The notes below the pieces were generated by a model. That model saw only the letters and a list, made by a program, of their open reading frames with translations. It was not told the DNA's origin and searched no databases. 64,000 nt of DNA from Nautilus pompilius (Eukaryota; Mollusca; Cephalopoda; Nautilida; Nautilidae): assembly GCA_018389105.1 (NCBI GenBank), contig JACATO010000648.1:434001-498000 (forward strand), written 5' to 3'. Shown piece after piece: positions 50,413-62,330 of this stretch (positions are counted from its first letter, which is position 1; the number at the start of each line of letters is the position of its first letter). A program made the position numbers and the translations under genes.

Positions 50413-51615
50413 ATGCAGATGCAGTCTTGGATTGATGATTCTTTTTGTGGGAAATCTGAATCACCTAAACATGTATTCTTAAGTTGTTCTGAAAATAAAC
50501 AACAATGAAAAATGCTGACTACAAACCCCTGTTTCTCTAAGTAACAAACCTAACAAACAAAGAGCACTTAGCTTCATCCATATCATCCAAGGTCCAGAAG
50601 AATACGAAAAATTCCTTACATTAAATTACTTGCCAGTCATCCAACTCGCTCCCTTCCAGATAACTGTGTGGATAAAAGTAACCACAAATCAAACCATTTT
50701 GCAAGGTCATTTTTCATCAAAAATTACTAGAATTGAGAAAGATTTTAAATTACTTTTATTTACACTTACAATGCATCTATTGTAGGATATAAAAAATATT
50801 TGCTCTCCTGTTTAATGGAACCTAACAAAGGTACTTGCTGACAATGCAACACCTGAATGGCTTTCGATCTCTTCAAAAATGTAATGGGAATTTCACAATG
50901 TACTGAGTCTTCGACACCAGTTGGCATCTGGAGCTGTGATGTCAGTTTAGTAGATAAGTTAACACGAATATTAAAGATGAGACTAATAATAAGCATTTTA
51001 CTGATGAAAAGCAATCTGATTATAGGCTTCTGTCAACGTCTACTTGACAACTCAAACTGATAAAGTTTCTACTATCAACTCCAAGTTAAAAGATGCTATA
51101 GTAGATGGCGAGATTACTGCAATTAAGCCAGCCATAGATGCCTCCTCACAACTAAATAAAATCCTCTGAAGTCTGAACCTGACTTAACATTCATGTGTTG
51201 AATGGCGGTTTGTAGGTCGCCCATTACACCCGAGTGAAATTCGTAACTAAGCATCATCTTGCAAAATGTTGACTGCTGACATTGGAAATACTTTCTAAAT
51301 GTTTTCTATGATAGTTTGTGGCATCACAGGAGCACCAGCTTTAAAAGTTACAATTGTATGTACTTTAAGAAACTAAACCAGATAGGGCTGCTTTGAATAA
51401 TCCTGGCAAGATAGGGCAAGAATAAAGACTCTTTGTCCTCTTATGGCTGATGTCATGAAACAATATACTAGTATAGATAACTGTTAACCAGAAAGTATGC
51501 ACGTCATTACAGACAAGGTAAAGGCTTATGCTATGTTAAAGTACGGCACAATACCAGCTATTTTCACAGCATTTCCATGTATAAGGATGTAATCAGGTGT
51601 ACAAGGACATTGATA

Positions 51616-54600
51616 GGATCTATCGCTATTGGCACAACCATATTCATCAACGTTTGTTGATAGAGAATAGATCACAGTACATCTTCATTATCAACAAACT
51701 AATCCATGGCTACGTCAACTATGTTTCATGTGGAGGAACCATAGCTGTAAGGTCTTTATCTTACATATGGATTCCCCTTATTTGCATTTATGCCATATTT
51801 ACGCAGAGAACAAGTAAACCTCTCAACGCCTTCAACTATCCAAAATACTGTGCCTCCTCTTCTAGTGTACATCCTCTTAGGCAGCCATCTTTGTGTCAGT
51901 TCATGCAAAATGTACAGTCTAATGTGCTTGCATTACAAGGTGTAGAGTAAAATCTAACGCACATGTACTGCAAAGCTTTCAGTCTAATGCGCAAATAATA
52001 CAAGATCGGTGGCTAAGCTCTGCGTCAGAAACATGGTGGATTCTCTACACAGAAAGACAACCAATAAAGTGTCTCACCACAGTAGTTGTGCATCAAAGTC
52101 ACAGTCATACATCAATGGTTATCTACTTTTCATCATTCGCACAGTTATTATTTCACCCGAGTAATCTTTGATGCTCCCCTCTGGTTGCTGTGTCACAACC
52201 AAGCAGATCACCACACCCAAACACTCCGCCGCCATTACAACGAGTAAACATGTAGGTACAACAAAAACTCCGGAACGCTGGGAGTTTGAACAAAGGCATT
52301 TTGTTTTTCGCCTTTTCCGCTAAAACATCTGAAAATAAATCGAGAAGAAACTGAATTATGTAGCCCGTTATTAATTATGAGGAATCACTTACTTCCTCTC
52401 GTCGCGTTCCTTCGGGAACTATCTCCCCCCCCCCCCTGTACAAGGCAACCAGACAGAGAAGAAACTCTCCGAATATTCTCCAACTCTTCTTTCTCGTCAG
52501 CTTTATTTAAAATTATTTATATGCAGTATTAGAAATAATTACGGAATCAGAAGAATAACTGGGAATAAGATGCAAATAACGTTTATAAAATCGCATATCA
52601 TGCGAAAAAAAAAAAAATAATAATAAGATGTTCCAGAGTATAGTCACGTGCGGATAATACTTCACTGTGATTGGTTGTCACTGCAAAGCAGTCAGCGGGC
52701 GCCACGCCTGTGGAACTAGTGTCGTTAATATCTGATGAATGCTATGGCACCTTGGCAGAAAATAGCACATGGCGAGCACAATTTTTAACGGGTGGAGGCT
52801 GTTCCGTGCAGCAGACTGCAGCCCGACTTCGTGCTTCTGCGAGACTCTGAGGAGGACACGCGGGCAATGATGATAGTAGGCGAGGTTGGGGGAGGAAGAG
52901 AGCTCAAACAGTGATGCTGAGCACCTCCAAATGTGTTCTCTACATGAGAGGCGACCAACCAGTAGGGACCTGGCAAATGGCTCAGCTGTTAACTTTTCTT
53001 CAAGAACAGGAAGCCTACACGTTAGCCTGAAGTGATTTTAGTATATGTGTAGCTGGCCGGAAACGTCTAATACAAGGGAGGCAACCGAACGGCAAGATGG
53101 GCAGGGGGAAAAAAAGGACATTAAGGGGGCTGCTGGTTGGTACTCGCAAAGACGCCCTGGCCTGCACAAAGTCCTGATGGGAACATCGGCGAGACTATAT
53201 AAAGTTATGTGACCCTTGTAAAAGTCAAATGACAACCAAACACCTTGTAGAAAGTGTTACAGGATATTTGGGGCAACATCCCAGTCATACATTGATAACC
53301 TGAATGGGAGCTTAGGTGTCATACTCTATTGAACCAAAGGGAGCTCACATACTAAATACTAATGCTCTGTGCAATCATTTTTTTTTTGTTGTTGTAATAA
53401 TGAATTGTGTGTATTATATACATTTCTCATTTGCAAATTACTTATAATTTGCTCATATCTTTTATGTTTTATGATTATTTCCAATACCACACACACACAC
53501 ATATATATTATATATTATTAAGGTTGTTTAAATGAGACCCGGCTGAGAGTACACTCGACGTAACTGTACCCGGCCGGGTTTCGTTTGAATCGACACTAGG
53601 ACATATACAAAACCTTGAAAGTTCATAATGGCACATTGGATGAAATACGGACCCGCCTTACAGACATTACTTACCGCTCCATCTGTACTTCAGGTGTCTA
53701 GAATTTTCATCCCGTCCCAGTCTATATAAAATTTTTAATTTATGTAGATTATTTATTTAATACTCACTATTTATAAATCGATGACAGATGGGATTCATCG
53801 AGATTTGGCAGGATTCGTAGATGTCAGAGGTGAAGCTAAAGGACCGTATCTTATTTTACATACGGGCGGCATCTAACAAATCTGTTTTACTTTTAAGCTA
53901 ATTGTTTGTGTGTGTTTTTTTAATAGTTACTCAGTCCCCTCCTTTATTGGGCTTGTATTTGCGTGGTCTCTCTCGTCTGCACGAGCATCCTACTTGTTTG
54001 TCGAAAGCTGCATTTCACTGGGGTTCATATTTGTTCTTTCTCTTTACACGCTGAGGCGGTTCCGGATTCTCACATTGGGGGGGGCAATAAATAAAATGAT
54101 AACAGATTATATGCTATAAATGACTTGTTCTGATGGTGTACATCACGATTCCCCCCCATTCTGTTTTTCTTAAATAAACAAACAATTTTTCTCATCCACA
54201 TTTATAGCTAATTTGTAGTTACGCCATCTGTTTTAAAGTCTATATATAATCCATCTGTATTTGTTAGACTCTTTTCTTTCCCCAGCTTGTAAAACTGCGC
54301 CGTTCATTCTTTCTCTCTGTGCCTGCGTCCATAGACCGGTTATTGCCACTTAAATATCCACCGCCAGCTACATGAAGTCTTTGATTTGACTCCCTGTAGC
54401 ATCCTGTTTCTTATAACGGAACTCGGCTTTTCCTCACTACCTCACCAGATCTGATTAATCACCTAGATTGGTGGTGGGGTTGTGTTTCCTACACGAGTTC
54501 ATATGATAAGTTGCAAACGGTTTGCTGTTTTCCATAAGTGTGCTCATTAGCTAAAGATAAACATGAGTATTTTTAATTTCGGTCGCTCTACATTTGAAAA

Positions 54601-54676
54601 TAAAATCGGTCTGCTACGTGAAAAATTTGTCCTCGCTCCTTTTGTTTAACGAGTTCCTTTGACTTATTGGATTTAC
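51616..54676. other. Non-duplicated stretch after unit B
   Basis: No gene was recognised. Composition changes here: CpG dinucleotides become more frequent from about 52.1 kb. At 52,640-52,720 a CACGTG E-box, an ATTGG (inverted CCAAT) and a GC-rich segment lie close together, and TATATAAAG occurs at about 53,194, so promoter activity is possible but unproven. A (CA)n/(TA)n run lies at about 53,488-53,516, and a perfect 12-base palindrome acccggccgggt at 53,568-53,579. Confidence 0.4.
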
Positions 54677-54934
54677 CTGCCTACACCAAACAGACAGAGG
54701 AATTTTGGTTTTTGTCATCATTAGTACAGGTGCAAACTGGTTCCGCATTTCGAACAGTTCAGAGATCTTGCCAATGCCGGACGATAAATTAAAAAAGGAA
54801 GGTGTGTAAGCCGTATCTGGCTCCTCGGATAGACATCGTGACAGCCCAAGGCCCTTAACTGTCTTTATAGCTCTAGAGTGCATTTGCACCTTAATACCTT
54901 TCAAATCTGTATTACTCAGCACAGGTTTAGCCAT
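54677..54934 (-). CDS. Possible minus-strand exon, unknown product
   Basis: On the minus strand an ATG in good context (tctccATGGct) opens a frame beginning MAKPVLSNTDLKGIKVQMHS. It continues through KTVKGLGLSRCLSEEPDTAY and ISELFEMRNQFAPVLMMTKT, and reaches LSVWCRQ exactly at a CAG|GTAAAT donor in phase 0. The frame is 86 codons to that donor and remains open beyond it. I recognise no domain. An open frame plus one good donor can occur by chance. Confidence 0.18.
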
Positions 54935-54964
54935 GGAGACTGTGACACCTGGTACCTTTGTCAT

Positions 54965-56471
54965 TTAGATGATTTTTTATGACGGCAAATCAGTACATCG
55001 CTCAAACCTCACGTGTTTTGCATTATAAGTGCGTGGACGAAATACACAGCCAGTTCAACAGAAATACATTCTATGTAGTACTTCTAGGCCGGAGTGGAGA
55101 CACGGTAAACCTGACGTGGTATGCGAAGGGTTAACTCAAACCAAGCCGGTTCTGGTTCTCGATATTCACTGCAGAATTAAACTGACAGCCCAGCCGAGGT
55201 AGAATTAAATAAAGGAATATAAAACAGGTCTGGAGGCACAGAGTCTAGAAGGATGTGGGAGAAGTATTGGCCTCTATACTCCAGTAAAGAACTGGGCAGC
55301 TGAACGCCAGACGATGGATGGCAGACATCGAAAATCTTCTTGACCTCTTAGATAGGTCATGGTTCCGTTCACTAAAACGTTAAAGGGAATTCTTTGTAAA
55401 ACCAATGTGGTCGAGATGGACAATTACGTTTTTTTTTTAATTATTATTATTATTAATTAGTAGAATCAGACCGAGTACTTCTACAGCAAAACCTGTCATA
55501 TTTTTTAAATTTGTTGTTGTTCCACACACCCCAACGCCTATACTCCTCGACTTGAGCATAAATTCGTGCTGGGTGCACAACAGAGACACACACACATATA
55601 TATATATATAATGGCCATTGGTGTCGTGTGCCACTTAAAATCGGTGTAAATAGCGGTCAAGGGGAGAGAACCTGGTTTTGTGGCGGCTACAGCGCCACGT
55701 CAGCAAGCCGTAATACGTGTGCACTACAAGGGGGCGGGGCGTTCACAACCCGACGGCCCGAAATTCGTTTACCAACAGGACAGCTCCCCCGCCATCAGGC
55801 CGGTATCGTAATATCGGAGCGCCGGGAAGGGAGAGTAGAATGGAGTGGGGTTCGTCAGGCTAAAACCATAGAGAGACGACATCTGAAACTGCACACGCGC
55901 CACCTAGGGGGCCCCCCACACGTTATGAAAGTAACACTGGGTGCTTCGCTCAACGAAATGCAATTAATTTTCAAAGGATACTGCCTCACATTTATTTCCT
56001 TTTTGGGGGGGTCCGGTACCTTTAACCCTTTTGCTCGGTGTATGCTAATTCACCCGTCTGTTATTGATCAGGTCCCGCCTTTCACTAATTTTTTTTACCG
56101 CGCTTACGCGGAATTTAGCCTGAGAAACTTCGGACACCGGTTACTGGGGGAGCAAATTAGTCTGATCGCTATCCGTTAAATAACTGGTACATGCGGACGA
56201 GGGGGGGTCGGGGACAGGATTTCGTGACACCGACTCGATACGTGTTTTCATTCAGCCTCCAGACTCTGCCTGATACGCCGGCGAGTCTGCCAGCGTGCGG
56301 TTTGTTTTGTTTTTTGTTGTTGTTTTGTTTTTTTGTATCCAGCCATGTCTAATTGGGTTTGCGTTAGAAGGTCCTGTGGTGACGTCAAAGCCGTAAATAG
56401 TTCTGGGCCAGTGCCGCATTCTGTTATAAGAAGAATGGGGTGTTTTAAAAACATTTTTGCAATGGGTGATC

Positions 56472-56476
<5 letters not shown>
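54965..56476. other. Unassigned, CpG-containing stretch
   Basis: Contains the longest uninterrupted frame of the window (55,628-56,179, plus strand), which shows no domain, low-complexity bias or splice context. A short (TA)n run sits at about 55,594-55,611, and a GGGGCGGGGCG box near 55,730. No gene is claimed. Confidence 0.4.
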
Positions 56477-56512
<36 letters not shown>

Positions 56513-57472
56513 ACTGACATCATACCCTCCTCTCTCTCTCTGTGTGTGTGTGTACTGACATCATCCCCCTCTCTCTCTGTGTGTGTGTGTGTACTGACAT
56601 CATCATCTCTCTCTGTGTGTGTGTGTACTGACATCATACCCCCATCTCTCTCTCTGTGTGTGTGTGGTGTGTACTGACATCATGCCCCCCCTCTCTCTGT
56701 GTGTACTGACATACCTCTCTCTCTCTCTTTCTCTGTGTACTGACATCATGCCTCTCCGTGTGTGGTGTGTGTGTGTACTCTCTGTGTGTGTGTGTGTGTG
56801 TGTGTACTGACATCATACCCCCCTCTCTCTCTCTCTCCCTCGCTCTCTCTCTCTGTGTGTGTACTGACATCATGCCTCTGTCTGTGTGTGTGTGTACTGA
56901 CATCATCCTCTCTCTGTGTGTGTGTGTGTACTGACATCATCCTCTCTCTCTGTGTGTGTGTGTGTGTACTGACATCATACCCCCTCTCTCTGTGTGTACT
57001 GACATACCTCTCTCTCTCTCTTTCTCTGTGTACTGACATCATGCCTCTGTGGTGTGTGTGTGTGTGGTGTGTGTGTGTACTGACATCATACCCCCCTCTC
57101 TCTCTCTCCCTCGCTCTCTCTCTGTGTGTACTGACATACCTCTCTCTCTCTTTCTCTCTCTCTCTGTGTACTGACATCATGCCTCTGTGGTGTGTGTGTG
57201 TGTGTGTGTATGTGTGTGTACTCTCTCTCTCTCTCGCTCTCTCTCTCTCTGTGTGTACTGACATCATGCCTCTCTCTCTCTGTGTGGTGTACTGACATCA
57301 TACCCCCTCTCCTCTCTCTCTCTCTCTCTCCTATGTACTGACATCATACCCCCCTCTCTCTCTCTCTCTCTCTATGTACTGACATCATACCCCCTCTCCT
57401 CTCTCTCTCTCTCTCTCTATGTACTGACATCATACCCCCCCTCTCTCTCCCTCTCTCTCTCTGTGTACTGAC

Positions 57473-57504
<32 letters not shown>
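56477..57504. repeat. Compound CT/GT minisatellite with TACTGACATCAT units
   Basis: About 1 kb of repeats. Each unit is a (TC)n run, usually a (TG)n run, then TACTGACATCATRCC and a C-run; a shortened version TACTGACATACC also recurs. Roughly 23 units of variable length (about 30-90 bases) can be counted. The array is strongly strand-asymmetric: the plus strand is nearly free of A outside the TACTGACATCATA core. Long frames read through it in several directions (alternating His/Thr or Leu/Ser/Cys/Val) but are products of the repeat. Confidence 0.95.
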
Positions 57505-57507
<3 letters not shown>

Positions 57508-58807
57508 TTGATTACACAGCAATGATAGGGAATATCTGAGACTGCGCTTCCACCGCCCACAAAGATCGTTTTTTTGGTTACACACTGACATCGTCGATCA
57601 GACTTTTTTTTTTCTTTTTTAGCCAAATTGGTACGGAGGCAGCGGTGATAAGAAAATTGTTTCAGAAATGACAAAGACGTCAACTTTGCTGGAGATGATG
57701 GCAGAACTGATAAAAGTGACCTTTAAAGAAACCCAGCCGATCACCGCTGGGCACGGAGACGATCGGCGGACGAATTTACTGAATGAACAGAAAAATGTTG
57801 TTTCTGTTATAATTACTAGGGACATTCACAATGAAACCTGATACAATCACTGCCATCTCCCAGTTTGTTTGTTTGTTTTAAAATTTGAGCCACCTTAGTA
57901 TACATTCCATTTTATAACTTTTAAGTGATCCTGAAAGATTTATTTGAAGTTATCTGTAACTTTCACAGTTCAGTCAGGAAGAAATTGAAGTTTCTTCCGG
58001 CTGAGTCCAGGTACTTCTTGTTCCAACAAAACGAGCGGGATTCTTCAACACGATTCTGAATATTCTGACGACTTCAGACCGCCTGAGAATAATGTAGGAC
58101 CCTGCCTTCTCTCCACCCACCACATGACTGATATAAATTTTCTAAGGGGGGGGTACGTTGTTTATCTGATGTTTACTCTTCTGTTGTCGTCAACATGTAA
58201 ACTGGAACACAAGACTAAGATAGAGGGGAGGAGGCTGTAGTGTACGTGTTGAGAGGAGGGGAGAGAGAAGGGGATTCGTCGAATACAAGCAAACAGAAAA
58301 CTTGCCATAGGGAGAAGGAAGTTAAAAGGTAAATAGCGGCTCAAGAGAGCGGGTTGATCTGAGATAATTTTTCAGCCGCCATGGAAAAGAACGAGAATTA
58401 ATACGGATAACTTATCAAGCAGATGATGGTTAGGGACACTCTAGATCGTGCTATCTCCGTTAGGTTGTGTGTTTTATAGGCTCCAATGACAAAGATAAGT
58501 TCATCTTGGCCTGGGGGAAACACTCAGGATTGTTAAATGTTGGCTGTAATTAAAAGGAACATTAAGCCGAGCCGCGTGCGGGTGTTGGTGAGATTGGGAG
58601 GGCCTATTCTTCTTCTTAAAGGGAACAGTGGTGCAATAATCAAGAAACAGCCGACGAGAACGTATCAGGAATCACAACTTTGTTTGCCATGAGGTAACAG
58701 GTCAAGAGAGAGGCTAACTCATTGTCGTGTCGTCGCTCTCGCAGCCACCTGGCGGTAAAGGTGGCAGCTTATAACCGACACAAATACGATCTGTTCAACT
58801 TTTCCAG
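57505..58807. other. Unassigned sequence
   Basis: No gene was recognised. A perfect-looking Kozak ATG at 58,380 (ccgccATGG) opens a frame of only six codons. Confidence 0.4.
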
Positions 58808-58960
58808 TTATGGCTGCCACCGTTAAGGAGACGATGTATCGCCATGACCACGACTGAGATTCGAATCTCGGTGGCTGGCTAATGGTGTGGCTCCCGTGAT
58901 TTTCTTGCCGCTGATGAGGAGGAGAAGAGAAATCTTCTCAATCGGACATGATCGCGTTAG
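58808..58960 (+). repeat. tRNA-derived SINE
   Basis: An A-box-like segment (tggctgccaccgttaaggag) and a perfect B-box (GATTCGAATCTC) at the right spacing give a degenerate tRNA-like head of about 72 bases, followed by a non-tRNA body (taatggtgtggctcccgtga). No oligo-T stop directly follows, so it is a SINE-like repeat and not a working tRNA gene. It is a different family from the SINE in units A and B. Confidence 0.5.
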
Positions 58961-59599
58961 TGAGAGCTTTCGGAACCACAGCACTAACCTCCCTGTCCAC
59001 ATTTGGGCAGTAATCCGGGTCCTACCGTGAGTTTAGCTCTCAAGCGTAGCCAAGGAGACCATATTTACGGGAAGTGCGCCACTAAATACGCTGATGTTTG
59101 CTAAAGAATCGTGAATGCGACTTACACACGAATACAAAGGACGGTTTTTGACGCTAACCTGTCAAAAACACGTGATTGGTTTTATCAAATAGGGGAACAA
59201 TAAAAAAAAAAGCAATCGGCCTGATAAGGTTTTATACTACTAACGAGAAGAATAACCGGTCATCTGGCCATCCCCCCCGGCTTATAAAATCTTTGATCAG
59301 TTATATTTCATTAACAAAAACACATGATCGTCTTTGCACTTTGCTTACAAAATACGAGGTCGGCGTAAACCTTTTCCATCGGTTTCATTACATCATTTAC
59401 ATAAAAGCAAAAAAATTGTTTCACCAGCTTTGCCTCGGCGAAAAGCTAGTGGAATATCCAGACACGAGCGGCTTAGCAGACCATTAATAATTTGTGGCTC
59501 TGACTCTTAACTTACACGAAGCCTGGTTTCCCAGTAAAAGGTCAACCGAGACGAATCGAGTTTCGCTTTTCACAAAAAAAAAAAAAAAAATTCTACAAG
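58961..59599. other. Unassigned sequence
   Basis: An open frame at 59,176-59,487 (103 codons, plus) has no recognised domain or splice context. Otherwise nothing is seen. Confidence 0.35.
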
Positions 59600-60160
59600 G
59601 CGCGAAATGTCATCAGGACAATTTCCCGTCATATCATCGCGCTAAGCGTTTGAAATGTCAGGCCCGGTTCCGTCTTCTGTAGACCGGTCACCAGGCTCCC
59701 TCCCGCCGCCGTCCGGGTGGCGTTTGTCTCGTCTCTCTCTCTCTCTCTCTCCGTAAACGTCTCTACCCGCGCATCAGTCGTGTCTGCCCGCGGATATCTT
59801 TTAGTGGGTCTCTCGTGCCGATTGCCGGCGTTAAACGACGACCGGGCGCATAAGCGAACGGAAGTTTGTGAGGAATGCGGGCGCACATCGCGAAAAAGAT
59901 GGTCGTCAATAAACCGATAGAAAATGAATACTCGTTGGACGTTCGCGCGTGCGCGGGATTCTCCGAGAGGGTCCTGAAACAATGTATCCGCACTTTCACT
60001 TTACTCCGGATGAGCGTCGCGGTAAGGTACAGTTCAGGACGGCGCCCCCTGCCGAGCGATTTCCGCCCCGAATCGAATCTGCTTCCAAAGACTTCGGCTC
60101 GGTACAACAACAAAACTCTGTACCTGCGCATCACAGCGAGCATATTTTCAGCTATTTAAA
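59600..60160. promoter_or_regulatory. CpG-rich, promoter-like segment
   Basis: By eye this is the densest CpG region of the window (many CG steps between 59,630 and 60,110, with GCGCGTGCGCGGG near 59,944). It contrasts with the AT-rich sequence on both sides. Overlapping long frames on both strands are what GC-rich sequence gives by chance. It may be the promoter or 5' UTR of a gene that continues beyond the window, on either strand. No TATA box, initiator or first exon was fixed. Confidence 0.4.
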
Positions 60161-61636
60161 GCATTTGACGGTGTTTCTGGAAGATGCAGTTCTTCGAAGT
60201 TGCTTATTTTCTTCTTCTCCTTTTTCTAAGCCAATAACTTTAAAACATCGCTCGACGTTATCAGCACCGGAGGATGGTAAAGCTTCTGTCGTTTTCTACG
60301 CTGTCTGTCTCAGACATTCTGGTATATTTAAAAAAAAAAAAAAAAATGTCTGAAGTACCCACAACTTAGATGACGGCCTTGGGCCTTTAGTAATGGTGTG
60401 ACCAGCCCAAGACATAACTAATATAAAATATAGCAAATTTCCATCAATTAAAGCAAAAATTCAAACTTAAATATTCAAATATGTAATACCAGCATAATTA
60501 AAATAATCACCGGCGTACTCCGTGTTTTTTCCTCCTCTTGGTTTACGAAACTGACACCAGGGTTTTTTATGCGAGCCTGAAGAAGAATATAATTAATATC
60601 TGTTTGTTTTCTCTGTGTTTTCCCGCTCTATCTTTTATTTTTCTCCTTCTGGTGCAGGAAGAAGCTGTGAAAATTCAGTTGTTGCTGTTGTTGTTGTTTT
60701 TTTTTTTATTTGGAATCAAAATTCCCTTAAATCCGAAACCCAGACTGTCGCAGCGATGATAACGTCCATGAGGCTGGACCCTGTTTTTCACTCCACTTCT
60801 GGCGCTCTACCTACAGTTCTCGGTGTCTGCTCTGAGATTTTTTCAGACAAAAAAAGAATTTATTACATTTTTATCACCGATTTCGAGTTTTAGTTTTTAC
60901 TCCTTCGTTGGAAAGGTCTCGTGTTTCTGGACATCTGCCGTACGGTCACGACAGCTGGAATGCTGCCGGGGGTTGGTCTCAGGCCACTGTGTCAACGATC
61001 TGAGCTTTCGTGAAAACCAGACTCCGCAGAGGAAGCCGTTCTCGCCGCCAGAGGTCGACTCCAGCGACATCAGATCTTGCTGGCTAGTTAGTGACTGTCC
61101 TACGTCACCGCTCTCCTTTTCCTCCTCCCCTGGACTCTAGGAAGTCGGAGCCAATCTTTGCTAAATCTATTCAAGCTCTTGTGTGCGTAGTGTTGTTGTG
61201 TTTTTTTAACCTTTCTTTAGGATAAGTGTCTGCATCTATTAACGAACTGTCTCCCCCGAGTTTAGAAAACGTTAGGTGTTTTTGGTCTACCGAGAGAGAG
61301 AGAGAGAGAGAGATTAATAGAATTTGACCGCCCCAGGATAACGTTAAATGACTCATACGCTCAATTAACCGCAGAGAAGCTGGAGTGGATGGATACAACT
61401 GATGCGATTTTAAGAGCTAGCTTCCCCTCCCCCCCCCACCCCACTGTCGCCTCTTCAATCTCCGAACTATCAGATATCACGGTAAAGTACCCCTTCATAT
61501 AAAGTACCTCCTCCCTCCTCCTCCCCTTTTTTAAATAGTTTTGTATTACGCTTTTGAGAAGGGAAAGCAAAATACGTGGCTACTAAGAAGCCTAATTAGA
61601 AGCGTTTCATACAACCTAATATGTATTTATTTATTA

Positions 61637-61672
<36 letters not shown>

Positions 61673-62007
61673 TAATAATAATAATAATAATTTTAACTGA
61701 TGCAGCTATTTTCGAAGTTTTCCGAACGTTATTTCGACTGGTTGTTGATAAGCTTGACATCTGAGCATGCGCACTTGATAGCAACGGTGCATCGTCTGAA
61801 AAAGTTCTGTGGATTGACGCTGATGAGAACAAAGTGGAAAAAAAAAAACGCATTTTAAAAAGTTCATTGATAGGGGGAAAATGTACGACCATGCCGTCGC
61901 CGTAATTTTTTTGTTTTGTCTATTTTTTTTCTTCAATATATGATTCCCTAACAATGGTGTTCCTTTGTTGTTGATTAGTGGCGCGCGTTCGTCTGCACCA
62001 GCCAGAC
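60161..62007. other. Unassigned sequence with simple repeats
   Basis: Contains a 15-base A-run near 60,330, a (GA)n run at about 61,290-61,312 and the (AAT)n array listed separately. No gene was recognised. Confidence 0.4.
61636..61691. repeat. (AAT)n microsatellite
   Basis: About 56 bases of ATA/AAT triplets with one interruption. The tyrosine- and isoleucine-rich frame read from the opposite strand is a by-product. Confidence 0.9.
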
Positions 62008-62049
62008 ATGGCGTCCACTGACCTCCGCAGGAAGAATTGTTGGAAGGCG
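62008..62049 (+). CDS. Possible first coding exon (weak)
   Basis: An ATG in fair context (gccagacATGGcg) reads MASTDLRRKNCWKA up to a GCG|GTAAAC donor-like site in phase 0. It lies downstream of the CpG-rich region. No downstream exon was found before the window ends, and the frame is too short to judge. Confidence 0.15.
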
Positions 62050-62246
62050 GTAAACAGGACGATATTTATTAGTTTAAGGATAAAAGATTAAAAAATATAT
62101 ATATATATATTCCCACCTCACACTGACGGGAATAGTTTGCGATCACCTTCTTCCAAATTAAATAGGCTGAATCAGAGATAATGCCTTCTTTCTCGGTTCG
62201 TGTAGCATTTGAATGCCAAAATAGGATGAATTAAATATGCACAGTG

Positions 62247-62330
62247 ATGGCTACTGAAAACAGACAGGTCCGGGTTCCCCGGCAGTGGTGGGGGTGCGGG
62301 CTGCTGGTCTATCTTAGTTGTCTCACCCTG
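62247..62330 (+). CDS. Possible first exon encoding a signal peptide or anchor
   Basis: ATG in acagtgATGGct context opens MATENRQVRVPRQWWG followed by a hydrophobic run CGLLVYLSCLTL. This has the charge and hydrophobic pattern of a signal peptide or signal anchor, and it ends in phase 0 at a ctg|GTCAGT donor-like site. If the donor is not used the frame runs on to a stop at 62,424-62,426 (59 residues). No partner exon is visible. It would be the start of a secreted or membrane protein extending past 64,000. A chance ORF remains quite possible. Confidence 0.28.

Larger units (their letters stand above)
31365..51615. repeat. Tandem segmental duplication, unit B (~20.25 kb)
   Basis: The direct copy of unit A. 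It starts at atagaaagtgatgctgag (31,365, matching 8,476) and ends at attgata (51,615, matching 28,667). Gene order and all recognised transposon insertions are the same. Unit B carries the intact reading frame of the secreted F5/8C gene. Confidence 0.93.

Noticed and set aside
51597-51950. 117-codon open frame at the edge of unit B
   Set aside because: It begins in duplicated non-coding sequence and crosses the micro-inversion and breakpoint. No domain is seen.
53568-53579. Perfect palindrome acccggccgggt as an operator or transposon end
   Set aside because: A single 12-base palindrome without flanking inverted ends or target duplication gives no support for either.
55628-56179. 183-codon plus-strand open frame, the longest in the window
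   Set aside because: GC-rich surroundings raise chance ORF length. It shows no domain, no signal peptide, no splice context and an ordinary composition.
56248-57683. Long frames rich in His-Thr, Arg-Glu or Leu-Cys-Val on both strands
   Set aside because: They are translations of the CT/GT minisatellite and appear in several frames at once.
58380-58401. Optimal Kozak start ccgccATGG
   Set aside because: The frame ends after six codons and no donor lies inside it.
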